DNA of 64,000 nucleotides from UBA11346 sp038060575 (GCA_964652775.1 CAZZAM010000001.1:124001-188000); one strand, 5' to 3'; positions 19,099-29,064 are shown, counted from the first letter of the stretch. Notes: generated from the sequence alone by a model not told the origin. Made by a program: numbers and translations.

Positions 19099-19431
19099 CG
19101 ATTCGGCGGCGCTCCGTGGCAGCGTGGTTGATCACGTCCGAGCGGATTTATCCACGGATTACGACGATTACGCAGATCTTGCAGGCGCGAGACGGTCAAG
19201 AACACGAATTTCGAAATCTGTGTAAGCTGAGAAATCTGTGAACCGAGTCCCGGCGATGGGATCACATGGAGAACCGGAGGAACGGAGCAGGCAGCGGCTT
19301 AGAGAATCAACGGCGTTCACCCAGGAGGTGAGTGCTTCTTTCGCCGCAAACCCAGTGCGACTCCGGTCCTCCGGTTCTCCATGTCGATCGAATGCTGCGT
19401 TTAGGGTGAATACAATCTCGCACTTCGGACG
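19099..19431. repeat. Intergenic gap holding element A (copy 1) and a second imperfect palindrome
   Basis: Element A spans about 19249-19404. ATGGAGAACCGGAGG at 19266-19280 is matched exactly in reverse complement at 19368-19382. Two more copies in the same orientation lie at 33931-34078 and 40162-40318. Before it, 19140-19240 has a looser inverted pair built from TCCACGGATTACGACGATTA and variants of AAATCTGTG. Both lie between the convergent GH9 and GH42-like genes and may serve as terminators. No gene is present. Confidence 0.7.
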
Positions 19432-22389
19432 TCAGGCCTCGAAGGCAAGGTACATGCCGCTCCAAGGCTGAAGCTCCAAGGACAAACGGTGCCAGCCGTT
19501 CATCAATCGCTTGGTCGGAATGCGTCGGCCGGTTGCCAAATCGATTGCTGATCGTGCCGACATTGCCAAGCGCACGCGCACATCTGCTTTCATACGCGTT
19601 CGCAAGTGACTGAAGAGCAGGAAATATTCCTTACTGCCCTTACGAATCAATTCCTTCCAGGCAAAAAGATCATCGGTCTGATAGTCTTTGCCACGGATAC
19701 CCAAATGCCGACAGAGACGCATCAGGGTGTGGTTCGTCATGCGTTCATGACTCTCAAAGTCACGGAACTCGTCGATCGCATCGTCGGCATTGATATCGTA
19801 ACCAGCGAGAAGCACGGCGCCTTTCCCAAGTGGTCGGCGAATCAGTACGGGCTTGCCACGGGTATCGGTAAGCAACGGCTCGCCGTCGCCAATGACCTCA
19901 CTGGCGTTACCGCGCATGGTTCCCCCACCAAAGCTGGCAGGGAATTTGATCGTACGCTTGGTCCGATCTCCATAGCGCACATCTTCCAATCCGAGCACTT
20001 GCCTGAGGAACGTTCGCTGCACGCGGCCCGCACCGAGGATCTCGCAGGTCTTGGGGAAGACGAGGAGGTTAAGTCCTTTCTCGATCGACTCACGCAACAG
20101 CCAATACCATGGCTCGTCCGACGGTAGGGATTGAGATCCTTCGCGGCCGAAGAAATCATTGTCGGGCAGGGTCATCAGCTTGTAGCAGGAAAAATCGTAG
20201 CGGTGTTTGTCGCAGATCAGATCAACCGGAAAATCCAGGCAGGTAGCGATGTTGGCCAGTGAGCGGCTCTTCCAGGCCATGCGATCGAACACCGCCAACT
20301 CAGGAGCCGCACGAACCGCGCCCATCAATTCCCGACGGATGAATCCCATGCGGGCAATATCTTCGCCATAGACTCCGAGATCGGGTCCGGGGATCGTGTT
20401 GTAGGACGCGTTAAGGCGAACCGATTGAAACAAGGCGTCGTCATACTGCCGGTACATCGCACCCACCTGCCATGCCTCACCACCCCAGCGAACTGAGTGC
20501 AGCGGGGCGCTATGCGCATACACAGCCGTGGGATCGAATTTGCGTTCTTCGATCCAATGTTTTGCCTTGGCCTCAAGAAAGTACGTGGACACATCGGCAA
20601 TGGAGCCTGCGCCATGGCCCGGCGGATCCGATGGCAACTTCGACGGCGCAAATTGACGGACGATGTTGTTGACGTGTCTGACACCAACATCAATTGACCA
20701 CATGCGGAACTGCACATACACGCCAAAGGCGTCTTTCTCTTCGGAGTAAGGCACCGGCACATCGTTGAAACTCTGGAAATCCCGCGCAAATAGCCTGCCG
20801 ACCGTAGCAAGTGACCAGCCCAACTCGTCGCGGAGGTAGGCTGCAAAGGCCGTACGCTCGTGCGGAGAATAATCGAAAATCTTGTTGTCGCCCCCGTAAT
20901 AGTAGTAGCCGTAGGGGAAGTCGGAGTTGCCGAAGTCATAAATAAAATTGAGCACGCGTGGATGCTCAGCATAGCGCTTGGTCATCGCTTCCAACATGCC
21001 GAAGTAGTGCGTGCGATAGAACGGACTCCAAATACTTGGGAAGAAACCCGGCTTGCCGTGCCGGTCAATGGCTGGTTCCTTCAAGCTCCACCACGGCACG
21101 CCGCCATCGCCCAGGCCCGAACCACGCGTGGTCGGGAACATCCATAACTGCAGTTGCAACTTTTCCTCTTCGGCCATCGCTAAAATCTCGTCGGGAATAC
21201 GCCAGTCGTAAGTTCCAGGCTGGGGCTCGACATCTTCCCATGGAATGTTGACGCGGGCGTACTGGCAACCACGTGCGCGCATCTCGCGGCAAAAAAACCT
21301 GAACTCCTCCGTGATTTTCGGCTCCTGGAAAGACCAGTAGGTAGAAAACCCATAGCCGATATCGCTGGAGGCTGGCGCGGACAACGTACGCAAGGTGGTG
21401 GTCGCCAAGGTCCGAGTTTTGTTGCCATCACCGACCACGACATCGAGGCGCGAGACACCGAAGCGACGTGGTATGCGCAGCATCGATAGTCGGCGGCTTG
21501 CGCCTGCATTGACCGCAAATGACCGCCAAACGCCGATCTCGCGGCCATCAGCAAGCACACGCACATCCATTGCCGTTCGCTCATGACCAAGATTGCGAAT
21601 GGTCACCACCGGTAATTCAGCGTCGCCTTCAACAACCAACGGCCGCGCCTCAATTCCGGCCGCCAATTCCACCGGCTGGAGCCAAGCAAGCAAACTGAGA
21701 ACCATGGGCCCAATGCCCTTCCACTCTCGAGTAAGCAATCCGGGGTCACGGGTCCACGGCAGTTGGTAAGCACCATCAACATTCTCGCGCGGTTCGCCGC
21801 CGATGAATCCGATCACCGCCAAGCGCGCGCCAAGGAACTTCTTGCAACGTCGTTCCACCACCGTGACCGCAGAAGAACTGTCGGCGTGGCTATTACTTTC
21901 GATGCGGAGCAAGGGATGGGCTTCGTCGGGGGGAAATGCGGTGATGCGTAGCGCGGGAAAGTTTTTCCCGGTAAAGAAAGCGTGATCCTCAAGACGTCCA
22001 AGAATCTTCCGTCCGGTTTCGGTTAGGCCATCACCCGTGATGCGGCAGTCGTCATAGCAACGGGTCAGATGAAACCGCGAGGCGTGCATATTCCGCAGCG
22101 GAAACCATTTTCCATGATGTGGGAGATCACCCAGGAAAAATAACGAACCGCCAGCTGCATGAAAGGCGATCAAGCCCGCGAGCGCCTCCTCAGTAAAATC
22201 ACCGCGGATATAGGGTATAACGAGGATGTCCGTATTGGAACGAGTGATCGTCCGCAGTTCCGCATGCCCGAGCAGGCGGAATGGCATGCGCCGGGATGCC
22301 AGCAGGGTGGCGATATCCTCGGCTCCGTACTCCGGCATCGCCTGGAATGCAGCGTCTTTGAAGACAGCTATTTTACCTACTGACCTCAT
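19432..22389 (-). CDS. GH42-like (beta-galactosidase family) protein
   Basis: A 985-residue protein from ATG 22389, which has AGGA upstream; ATG 22437 would add 16 residues. An N-terminal region of about 300 residues includes a glutamine-amidotransferase-like fold and a beta-sandwich. A TIM barrel of GH42/GH-A type follows (CQYARVNIPWEDVEPQPGTY), then a C-terminal trimerisation-like region with PLGKGAVLLAGYD. There is no signal peptide, so it acts in the cytoplasm. The acid/base Asn-Glu expected after PRVLNFIYD is not present (DFGNSD instead), while GGEAWQVGA could hold a nucleophile. Activity is therefore uncertain. A candidate control site lies about 100 bases upstream, at 22493. Confidence 0.75.
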   Translation of the reverse strand: MRSVGKIAVFKDAAFQAMPEYGAEDIATLLASRRMPFRLLGHAELRTITRSNTDILVIPYIRGDFTEEALAGLIAFHAAGGSLFFLGDLPHHGKWFPLRNMHASRFHLTRCYDDCRITGDGLTETGRKILGRLEDHAFFTGKNFPALRITAFPPDEAHPLLRIESNSHADSSSAVTVVERRCKKFLGARLAVIGFIGGEPRENVDGAYQLPWTRDPGLLTREWKGIGPMVLSLLAWLQPVELAAGIEARPLVVEGDAELPVVTIRNLGHERTAMDVRVLADGREIGVWRSFAVNAGASRRLSMLRIPRRFGVSRLDVVVGDGNKTRTLATTTLRTLSAPASSDIGYGFSTYWSFQEPKITEEFRFFCREMRARGCQYARVNIPWEDVEPQPGTYDWRIPDEILAMAEEEKLQLQLWMFPTTRGSGLGDGGVPWWSLKEPAIDRHGKPGFFPSIWSPFYRTHYFGMLEAMTKRYAEHPRVLNFIYDFGNSDFPYGYYYYGGDNKIFDYSPHERTAFAAYLRDELGWSLATVGRLFARDFQSFNDVPVPYSEEKDAFGVYVQFRMWSIDVGVRHVNNIVRQFAPSKLPSDPPGHGAGSIADVSTYFLEAKAKHWIEERKFDPTAVYAHSAPLHSVRWGGEAWQVGAMYRQYDDALFQSVRLNASYNTIPGPDLGVYGEDIARMGFIRRELMGAVRAAPELAVFDRMAWKSRSLANIATCLDFPVDLICDKHRYDFSCYKLMTLPDNDFFGREGSQSLPSDEPWYWLLRESIEKGLNLLVFPKTCEILGAGRVQRTFLRQVLGLEDVRYGDRTKRTIKFPASFGGGTMRGNASEVIGDGEPLLTDTRGKPVLIRRPLGKGAVLLAGYDINADDAIDEFRDFESHERMTNHTLMRLCRHLGIRGKDYQTDDLFAWKELIRKGSKEYFLLFSHLRTRMKADVRVRLAMSARSAIDLATGRRIPTKRLMNGWHRLSLELQPWSGMYLAFEA

Positions 22390-22492
22390 GGGGGGAATCC
22401 TGTGTTGTTTTATGTCCGCACCGTGAATCAGTTTCATGCTGCAAAACTACCTGTTCCTGCCCACCTATTCAAACCATGGCCAAGCGGTTCAT

Positions 22493-22504
22493 GCTGAATT
22501 CAGC
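22493..22504 (-). promoter_or_regulatory. Candidate shared control site (perfect palindrome GCTGAATTCAGC)
   Basis: A 12-base palindrome in the short gap between the Na/Pi transporter stop and the GH42-like start. It shares TGAATTCA and flanks with sites at 13594, 24195, 24279 and 27508. Confidence 0.4.
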
Positions 22505-22521
22505 AGCAGCCTACCAGCTGC

Positions 22522-24129
22522 TCACGCCGCCGTCGCAGCCGGCCGCGTAGTGGATGATGAGTCGCTCGTGGCAACCACGGCAACGGCGAGCATGATACGC
22601 TGGATGCACAGCGCGAGATCGCAGAGAACCGAATTGGCCTCATGCGGCATGCCCGCCAGTCGACGATGCGGATCCCCGTCGCGCAGATCCTCAACCATAC
22701 GGACAGCCGCAGCAGTCTCGGCGTACAGCCGTTCCGTTAAACAACTATCGCGGGTAGCGAATACCGTCTCGGCGAGAATGAGAATACCTTCACCGGCAAC
22801 AAACAACTCCGTAACCGACCGTTGTCCATCAGGTCCTAATTCATCCTTTCTCGCAATGGCCTCGGCAACCGTTTCGGCCAGTCGGCTCTCCACGACATCA
22901 CCTGCAGATTCGAGAGCCGCCACGTAACGCAGTTGCCGTAAGCATTCACTGCGGACTTCCTCGCTGGATCCGGCACTGCGACTCGCCAGATAATCACGAA
23001 TGGCAGCATCAAGTGAGTCGATGAGGTCGTCGGCCGCCACCGTCGCCCTGGCCGAGGCGCGATCTCCACTCTTCCAAGCAGCCTGGAGCTGCACCAGCAT
23101 CGTGCGAACAGCCTCGGCCACGCGCAGTATTTCGCGGTATGATCCGGCCAGGGCCATGCGCGCATCGCCAGTGTCAGCAAATCGCGTGAGATAGCGCGGC
23201 GTGAGGCCACGATCGCCAGCCTCGCCAGACCATGGGCCGAGTCGTTTGATCAGCCAACCTCCACCCAGCATGCCGAATACAGCCGTCGCCAAATTAAATT
23301 GCAGATGCAACAGGGCCGCCGCCCATGACACATCCTCCGCCCATAAGGGTAGGACACCAGCGATGCTCACGGCAACCACAGCGAGCACCAATTTGATCAC
23401 TGCATTGGCCATAGTGGGAAGGCGACTCGCCGGATGCCCCCAACCAATGATGAGGGCATTCATGGCAATTCCGGCGTTAGCTCCGGCCACCGTCGGCAGC
23501 ACTGCTCCAACCGCCACCGCTGGCCCAGCTCCGGCGGCGATGCCAACCAGTAGAAGAATCGTGGCGGTACTTGACTGCAGTACCATCGTGAGAGCCCCGG
23601 CTGCAATCGCGAGCATCACCGGATGGTTTGCTGCTACGCCCATCAACGTCCGCATCTCATCGTTGCGCAATCCGGCCGCGTGCTGGGTGATAATATGGAG
23701 GCCAAGAAAGACGAAGGCGAGTGACAGCAGGAGTTGGCCAACACCACGGATGCTCTCGTGCTGGGTGAATTGAAATAGTATCACGCCGACAATGATCAAG
23801 GCCGGCCAAGACCCGCCGATGCCTCCAGCGCCAGCGAGCACCAAAACCGTAATTCCAACGTTGGCACCCAACAGAATGCCAAGGATTCCGCGCGCGGTAC
23901 CACCCGATTGACGCGCTAGCCGAGTTGCCACCGCCGCGGCACCAGAGGAAGACGGCGCAAGGCAGGCGAATCCAAATCCAAACATGAATCCACTGCCAGA
24001 ATCACGCGCAAGACGGGGCAACCAGCGTCCGCCATGCTCCTCAAGCAGTCGATCCACTCCCTTACGGAGAAAACGCAATGCGAATAGAATGATGCAAACA
24101 CCAGCGACGAGTCCGATGAACGTGGCCAT
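22522..24129 (-). CDS. Na+/phosphate cotransporter family protein (NptA/YjbB type)
   Basis: A 535-residue inner-membrane protein. The first 300 residues form about nine membrane helices with the two family repeats, seen as APSSSGAAAVAT and VLQSSTATILL; QSS is the signature of NptA transporters. Residues about 330-510 are a helical PhoU-like cytoplasmic domain. It probably moves phosphate with sodium. It is divergent from the sodium:solute symporter gene, and the shared 254-base gap carries two copies of the candidate control site. Confidence 0.92.
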   Translation of the reverse strand: MATFIGLVAGVCIILFALRFLRKGVDRLLEEHGGRWLPRLARDSGSGFMFGFGFACLAPSSSGAAAVATRLARQSGGTARGILGILLGANVGITVLVLAGAGGIGGSWPALIIVGVILFQFTQHESIRGVGQLLLSLAFVFLGLHIITQHAAGLRNDEMRTLMGVAANHPVMLAIAAGALTMVLQSSTATILLLVGIAAGAGPAVAVGAVLPTVAGANAGIAMNALIIGWGHPASRLPTMANAVIKLVLAVVAVSIAGVLPLWAEDVSWAAALLHLQFNLATAVFGMLGGGWLIKRLGPWSGEAGDRGLTPRYLTRFADTGDARMALAGSYREILRVAEAVRTMLVQLQAAWKSGDRASARATVAADDLIDSLDAAIRDYLASRSAGSSEEVRSECLRQLRYVAALESAGDVVESRLAETVAEAIARKDELGPDGQRSVTELFVAGEGILILAETVFATRDSCLTERLYAETAAAVRMVEDLRDGDPHRRLAGMPHEANSVLCDLALCIQRIMLAVAVVATSDSSSTTRPAATAA

Positions 24130-24194
24130 GCTGTCTCCTCTTGAGTTTCTACCAAGCCTTTGCGCCAGTCTGCACGGTTAGGTCTAGGATGCTT

Positions 24195-24205
24195 GCTGAA
24201 TTCAC
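24195..24205 (-). promoter_or_regulatory. Candidate shared control site (GTGAATTCAGC)
   Basis: Reads GTGAATTCAGC towards the Na/Pi transporter gene, 66 bases from its start. It forms an exact inverted pair with the site at 24279-24289. Confidence 0.4.
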
Positions 24206-24278
24206 TGATCTGCACATGTCAGTATGAGTTGCCTTCGCCAAGGAGCGCGACCATCGCTGTCCAGGACAAGGCGGAGCG

Positions 24279-24289
24279 GTGAATTCAGC
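24279..24289 (+). promoter_or_regulatory. Candidate shared control site (GTGAATTCAGC)
   Basis: Reads GTGAATTCAGC towards the symporter gene, 95 bases from its ATG. Confidence 0.4.
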
Positions 24290-24383
24290 AGTTCCGAATT
24301 GGTCTTCCACCTGTTAGCTTTCCACCCCGCTACGGTGATCTTGCCGCGGCGCCACATGGCCAACTCCCGCTGCCGGAGATCTG

Positions 24384-26426
24384 ATGAATCTGCATCCACT
24401 CGATATCGCAGTCATCGCCATTCCCCTGCTGGCGGTGTTCACCATCTCGATGGTGATGCGCCGCTATCTGCGCAGCGTTGCCGACTACCTGGCGGCCAGC
24501 CGCTCGTGCGGACGCTACCTGATCTGCACCGCGGCAAGCGAAACTGGCGTCGGCGTCATCATCCTGGTCATGACGCTTGAGGTGTTCTCCAAGGTCGGCT
24601 TCAGCCTGAATCTCTGGCAGAGCTTCGTCGGTCTCATGTTCGTGATGCTCGCACTCTTCGCCTTCGTCACTTTCCGCTTCCGCGAAACGCGCGTTCTCAC
24701 CTTTCACCAATTCTTCGAGGTCCGCTATTCGAAAGGACTGCGCGTATTTGCCACCACGCTCAACGTGTTCTCAGGTCTGTTCAATTTCGGTATCGTTCCC
24801 GGGGTCGGCGCCCGCTTCTTCGTCTACTATCTGAACCTGCCCGAGAACCTAATGATGTTTGGTGCCTCGATCCCCACCTTCTGGCCGGTAATGATCATTT
24901 TCATGGCAATCACCGTGTATTTCACCCTGTCTGGAGGAAACCTCTCGGTGATGATGACCGACTGTCTCGAGGGCGTCATCTCTGGCGTGTTCTATTTGGT
25001 CATCGCGTTCACCTTGTTCTTCTCGCTCACCTACGACCAAATGGGCGGCGCCCTGATGTCAGGTGAACCCGGCAAGTCCTATATCAACCCCTTTGACATA
25101 TCGGGGCATCAGGATTTCAACGGTTTCTACATCATCATCGGCGTGGCGATGAGCCTCTATATCTATCGTGGCAACGCCTGGGACAGCGGCATGGCGGCCT
25201 CGGCGCGCAACGCCCACGAGGGGCGCATGGCCAGCATTCTCAGCATATGGCGCAGCCAGGCGCATGTCGCGATGCTGACCTTGGTTGCAGCGGGCGCATT
25301 CACCGTCCTCCATCACGCCGACTTCACCAGCCAAGCGGAAGCCGTGAAGAATAGCATGACTAACCTGCCGCCACAACTCGCCACCCAGCAGACCATGTCG
25401 GCTGCTCTTGGCGTCTTGCTTCCTGCCGGAGTTAAAGGCGCGTTCTGCGCTGTGCTGCTGATGGGTCTCTTTGCCGGACAAAGTGCCGCTCTACACAGCT
25501 TCGGCACGGCCATCGTCCAGGATATCGTCGTACCGAACCGCAAGAAGGCGTTCCAGCCCAAAGCCCAGATCCGCCTGCTACGCTGGTCGACCATTGGCGT
25601 CGCGGTGTTCGCACTCCTCTGGAGCATGTTCTATAAGCCAGCAGATTATCTGGTGATGGTGACGGCGGTAATTGGAGCTATCTACCTAGCCGGTGTCGGC
25701 GCGGTGGTGCTCGGCGGTCTCTATTGGAAGCGCGCCACGACTGCTGGAGCCTGGGCCTCGCTGGGCGCTGGCGCCGTGTTGGCCATTACCGCGTATATCT
25801 TGCAACATTACTGGACCTCGTTGCAACCATTCCTGCTCAGCCTGACCGAAACCGGCAGCACCATCAACGCCTGGCTCAGCGCACACGCCGCTAAGTTTCC
25901 CGTCAACGGCCAGATCATGTCACTCGTCATCTATGGCATATGCGGGACACTATTCGTCACCGTCTCGCTATGGACCTGCAAGGTGCCGTACGACATGGAC
26001 CGCATGTTGCACCGCGGCAAATACCGTATTGATGAGGGCTTGGCGCCGGCTGAACCCAAAAAGCGTTGGAGCTTCCTGCGTCTCATCGGCGTCGATGAGA
26101 ACTATACGAAAAAGGACAAGATCCTCGTCTGCGCTACGTTTGGATGGACCCTGACCTGGAACCTCATCGCCTTTGGACTCGTCATGTGGAACATCTTCGT
26201 CAATCGCTGGACTGATCTCGACTGGTGGCATTGGAAATACGTGGTTGGTATCATTCTGCCTCTCATCGTTGGCACAGTGACGACCATCTGGTTTACCATT
26301 GGTGCAGTGATCGACATGCGCGACTTGTTCCGTCGTCTGCGCACAGTGAATCCTAACGATCAGGATGACGGTCGCGTCGTCGGCCACCAGAACCAAGGTG
26401 AGATTGACCTGGTGAAAAAGGACTAA
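24384..26426 (+). CDS. Sodium:solute symporter family transporter
   Basis: A 680-residue inner-membrane protein of the SSS family, with the typical N-terminal helix, the YLAASRSCG region and about 13 to 14 membrane segments. It is longer than the usual 500-550 residues because of a charged loop (about 535-580) and extra C-terminal helices at about 585-640. The family takes up sugars, amino acids or other small solutes with sodium. The tight link to the GH105-like gene (two bases apart) points to an oligosaccharide-derived sugar or uronate. The final 30 residues are a polar cytoplasmic tail. Confidence 0.92.
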   Translation: MNLHPLDIAVIAIPLLAVFTISMVMRRYLRSVADYLAASRSCGRYLICTAASETGVGVIILVMTLEVFSKVGFSLNLWQSFVGLMFVMLALFAFVTFRFRETRVLTFHQFFEVRYSKGLRVFATTLNVFSGLFNFGIVPGVGARFFVYYLNLPENLMMFGASIPTFWPVMIIFMAITVYFTLSGGNLSVMMTDCLEGVISGVFYLVIAFTLFFSLTYDQMGGALMSGEPGKSYINPFDISGHQDFNGFYIIIGVAMSLYIYRGNAWDSGMAASARNAHEGRMASILSIWRSQAHVAMLTLVAAGAFTVLHHADFTSQAEAVKNSMTNLPPQLATQQTMSAALGVLLPAGVKGAFCAVLLMGLFAGQSAALHSFGTAIVQDIVVPNRKKAFQPKAQIRLLRWSTIGVAVFALLWSMFYKPADYLVMVTAVIGAIYLAGVGAVVLGGLYWKRATTAGAWASLGAGAVLAITAYILQHYWTSLQPFLLSLTETGSTINAWLSAHAAKFPVNGQIMSLVIYGICGTLFVTVSLWTCKVPYDMDRMLHRGKYRIDEGLAPAEPKKRWSFLRLIGVDENYTKKDKILVCATFGWTLTWNLIAFGLVMWNIFVNRWTDLDWWHWKYVVGIILPLIVGTVTTIWFTIGAVIDMRDLFRRLRTVNPNDQDDGRVVGHQNQGEIDLVKKD

Positions 26427-26428
26427 AT

Positions 26429-27475
26429 GTGCTCTCGGGCACCATCATGCCATGCGCTGTCACTACCATCGTTGCCAACGGACGACGACGACTGCTTGAA
26501 GAAGCAGACAACGCCAGCACGGCTTTCAACTGGGGGGCCACAACATTAGCAAACGCGTTGTTACAGGCACACGACCAACTGCACGACGAAAACTACCTGT
26601 CGGTGCTGAAATGCTGGGCTCAGCGATCAATTACGGTTGGGGGAACCCCGCAGGATCCCGGAGGTAGTCTGTGGAAGATGGGTGCCGGATCGATCTTTGC
26701 TGCCTTGGCCCATTGCGAATCAGGCAGCAACGCAGCGTGGAATCTGCATTTGCGTTGTTGGCTGGATCACCTGGATGAGATTCCTCGCCTGCGCAACGGA
26801 ACGTGGTCAAGCAAGTGGGATGCCCAGCAGATCTGGGTTGATTCTCTGATGACCCTGTGCCCGACATTATTGGCGGCAGCCGAATGCCTGAATCGCCCGC
26901 ACTATTTGCAGCAAGCGGTCGATACCTGTCTACTTTCTGCTGCAGTCCTCCAGGATAAACAAACTGGCCTGTGGTGGCATGCCTGGGATCAAGATACGCA
27001 GAAAACGCTCGGCACCTGGTGGTGCCGCGGCAATGCCTGGGCGCTTATGGCGATGGTCCAGGTCGCTGCTGTCGCCCCAGTACACTTGCGTGGCGTGGCG
27101 GAACTTCGACACCGGCTACAGCATCTCGTTGCTGGGCTGTTATTGTTTCAACGCGGAGATGGTTCCTGGGGAACCGTACTCGACGATGCCGAAGCAACGA
27201 TGGAAACATCTGGCCAAGCATTAATCGCAGCTTGGCTGGAACGCTATCGTCAGACCGGCTTGGTTGCTGATACGGATCGGATCGCCAGCGCCGCTGTACG
27301 CGGTTGGCAGGCGGTGTTACCACATCTCGATGCGCACGGCACCTTGTCCGGAGTGAGCCTGGGCACCGGAGTCGGATCTGCTGCGGTATATCGATCGATC
27401 CCAACCACCGCCTGGCCGCTCTGGGGAAGCGCCGCTGCCGTGCATGGCGCACTCGCATTCGCAGATCCTCAATGA
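26429..27475 (+). CDS. Glycoside hydrolase family 88/105-like protein
   Basis: A 348-residue (alpha/alpha)6-barrel protein with no signal peptide, so it acts on imported oligosaccharides. QIWVDSLM (Asp138) and WCRGNAWALMAM (200-210) match the conserved segments of unsaturated glucuronyl/rhamnogalacturonyl hydrolases. These release the 4,5-unsaturated uronate left by polysaccharide lyases. The GTG at 26429 gives the longest form; ATG 26447 is also possible. It starts two bases after the symporter stop, so they form one operon. Confidence 0.85.
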   Translation: MLSGTIMPCAVTTIVANGRRRLLEEADNASTAFNWGATTLANALLQAHDQLHDENYLSVLKCWAQRSITVGGTPQDPGGSLWKMGAGSIFAALAHCESGSNAAWNLHLRCWLDHLDEIPRLRNGTWSSKWDAQQIWVDSLMTLCPTLLAAAECLNRPHYLQQAVDTCLLSAAVLQDKQTGLWWHAWDQDTQKTLGTWWCRGNAWALMAMVQVAAVAPVHLRGVAELRHRLQHLVAGLLLFQRGDGSWGTVLDDAEATMETSGQALIAAWLERYRQTGLVADTDRIASAAVRGWQAVLPHLDAHGTLSGVSLGTGVGSAAVYRSIPTTAWPLWGSAAAVHGALAFADPQ

Positions 27476-27507
27476 TTGATGCTCCGACTGGCTGTCTGCG
27501 TTGGTTG

Positions 27508-27518
27508 GTGAATTCAGC
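27508..27518 (+). promoter_or_regulatory. Candidate shared control site (GTGAATTCAGC)
   Basis: Identical to the sites at 24195 and 24279 and oriented towards the secreted protein gene, 68 bases upstream of its ATG. It suggests a second transcription start for the GH9/S15/esterase genes. Confidence 0.4.
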
Positions 27519-27585
27519 TAGGAGTGTCCACGTAACCTTGCGTACATCAGGCCCGATCCGACCATCACATCTCATTGGAGAACCC

Positions 27586-29064
27586 ATGCTGGCCGACCAC
27601 ATCGACAATCTCCGCAATCAAACTGCACATAATCAATGGTCTAGGCTGGTTCTCCTGCCCGGCCTCATGCTCTTCGCCCTCGTGCACACCGCCCACGCGG
27701 AAGACCGAGTGCTGAGTGTCATCATCGATGCCGCGACTGCTCAGCCCGGCGAGCGGGGACCGGCCATCGATCCCTGGTTCTGGAACAAAGAGCAACACGA
27801 GAAGGCACTCCAACATTCCCAGTTGTCCTTCACGGATGTGGATGGCACCCGCTGCATGCGTATTGCCGTTAGCAAAGACCTTCCCTGGACGCGTGATCAA
27901 TACGACATCACCGCAACCAACGGCCCAGACTACCTGGATCCGACATGCGACGCCATTCGCCTACGCTGCCGAGTAGTTGACGGCACTTTCCGTCTTACGC
28001 TGGGTGGCCCAACCAGTTACTTCGCCAACAGCGACGTCCTCACTGCCCCAGTCACGCTGACTCCGACCACCGAGTGGCGTGATGTCGTCATACCGCTCGA
28101 CTGTGATCTCAGCCGCAATTTTCGCCGAGCAGGATTAGGAGCTAAAAACCCCATCGTTTCCTATACCCGTTGGATTCAAGAAGGGATGCGTGCGTATCTC
28201 CACTCCGGGAGTCAGGGCGTACTCCTGATTCAGCGCATGGAACTCCTTGCCCAGGGTCGCGGCCAACCCTATCCGGTTCCCCCTGCCGGTGGCTTAACTG
28301 CGGTTGGTCCAGTGATCGCGCCCGTCGCCACAGATTTATTTTCCGCCTTCATTCAGCGGGATCTCGCTCTCACCGAACAACCGAAGATACCCAATCGCAC
28401 CTGGAAACCAGCGACCGCATCCATCGACGCTGCTAGCGGTCGTCCTGCGTGGTCGATCCGGATGCAGGGAACCGAAGAGGTGTCGTTCGCCGGTTGCCGC
28501 CTGACGGTCCCAGCCGCTGCCCAGGCTCTCACGATGGACATCAGCGCCGGTCAAATCCCGCGCGATCCCCTCAGTATAGATATCCTCTTCCTCGTGGCTG
28601 ACGGAGAAGTTCCGTGGGAAACTCTGGCCGCTCCACCGGCGTGGAAAGTCATCCCAGAGACGGCATTTAGTGTGTTCTTTACCGGCAAAACGACCGACTC
28701 CGTATCGCTCGCGCTCTACCATGTCCGCCGCGCTGTGCCGGCAAAAACTACGGCCACCGTACTCATCCCGTGGGAAGACGCAGTCTGCATCTGGGGCGCA
28801 GGCACCTGCGCTGAGAGCTTTCTGCAACAGCGCAAACTCCAGCCCGAACGCATCCGTGCCCTGCTGGTCACGCCTTCGTACCGCCACTGCAGGACCGAAA
28901 GCCAGTTTACCATCGCCGCCATCCAGTCGGTTGCACTACCCGCGGACTGGAAGCACCTCCGATCGTTCTTCCAACCAGCGCTCTCAGACCTGACCAGCGT
29001 ACACGATCCCAAGGATGGTGGCTACGGTGGTCGATTGAATCAGCGCCAAAAGGTCAACCCATGA
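27586..29064 (+). CDS. Secreted protein of unknown function
   Basis: A 492-residue protein from ATG 27586, which has GGAG eight bases upstream; the frame open to 27304 is only the end of the previous gene read in another phase. A signal peptide covers about residues 1-38 (LVLLPGLMLFALVHTAHA). The mature protein is beta-rich, with PTTEWRDVVIPLDCD typical of carbohydrate-binding beta-sandwiches, probably two such modules. No catalytic motif is recognised. Its stop overlaps the start of the second GH9 gene by four bases (ATGA), so they are coupled and it may present substrate to that enzyme. Confidence 0.75.
   Translation: MLADHIDNLRNQTAHNQWSRLVLLPGLMLFALVHTAHAEDRVLSVIIDAATAQPGERGPAIDPWFWNKEQHEKALQHSQLSFTDVDGTRCMRIAVSKDLPWTRDQYDITATNGPDYLDPTCDAIRLRCRVVDGTFRLTLGGPTSYFANSDVLTAPVTLTPTTEWRDVVIPLDCDLSRNFRRAGLGAKNPIVSYTRWIQEGMRAYLHSGSQGVLLIQRMELLAQGRGQPYPVPPAGGLTAVGPVIAPVATDLFSAFIQRDLALTEQPKIPNRTWKPATASIDAASGRPAWSIRMQGTEEVSFAGCRLTVPAAAQALTMDISAGQIPRDPLSIDILFLVADGEVPWETLAAPPAWKVIPETAFSVFFTGKTTDSVSLALYHVRRAVPAKTTATVLIPWEDAVCIWGAGTCAESFLQQRKLQPERIRALLVTPSYRHCRTESQFTIAAIQSVALPADWKHLRSFFQPALSDLTSVHDPKDGGYGGRLNQRQKVNP

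Noticed and set aside
13594..27518. GAATTC sites as cloning or assembly artefacts
   Set aside because: The extended flanks (G..GC) are conserved and the sites sit in promoters with consistent orientation, and the surrounding frames are intact.
27304..27585. N-terminal extension of the secreted protein gene
   Set aside because: It overlaps the GH105-like gene in another frame; GGAG and a signal peptide support ATG 27586.
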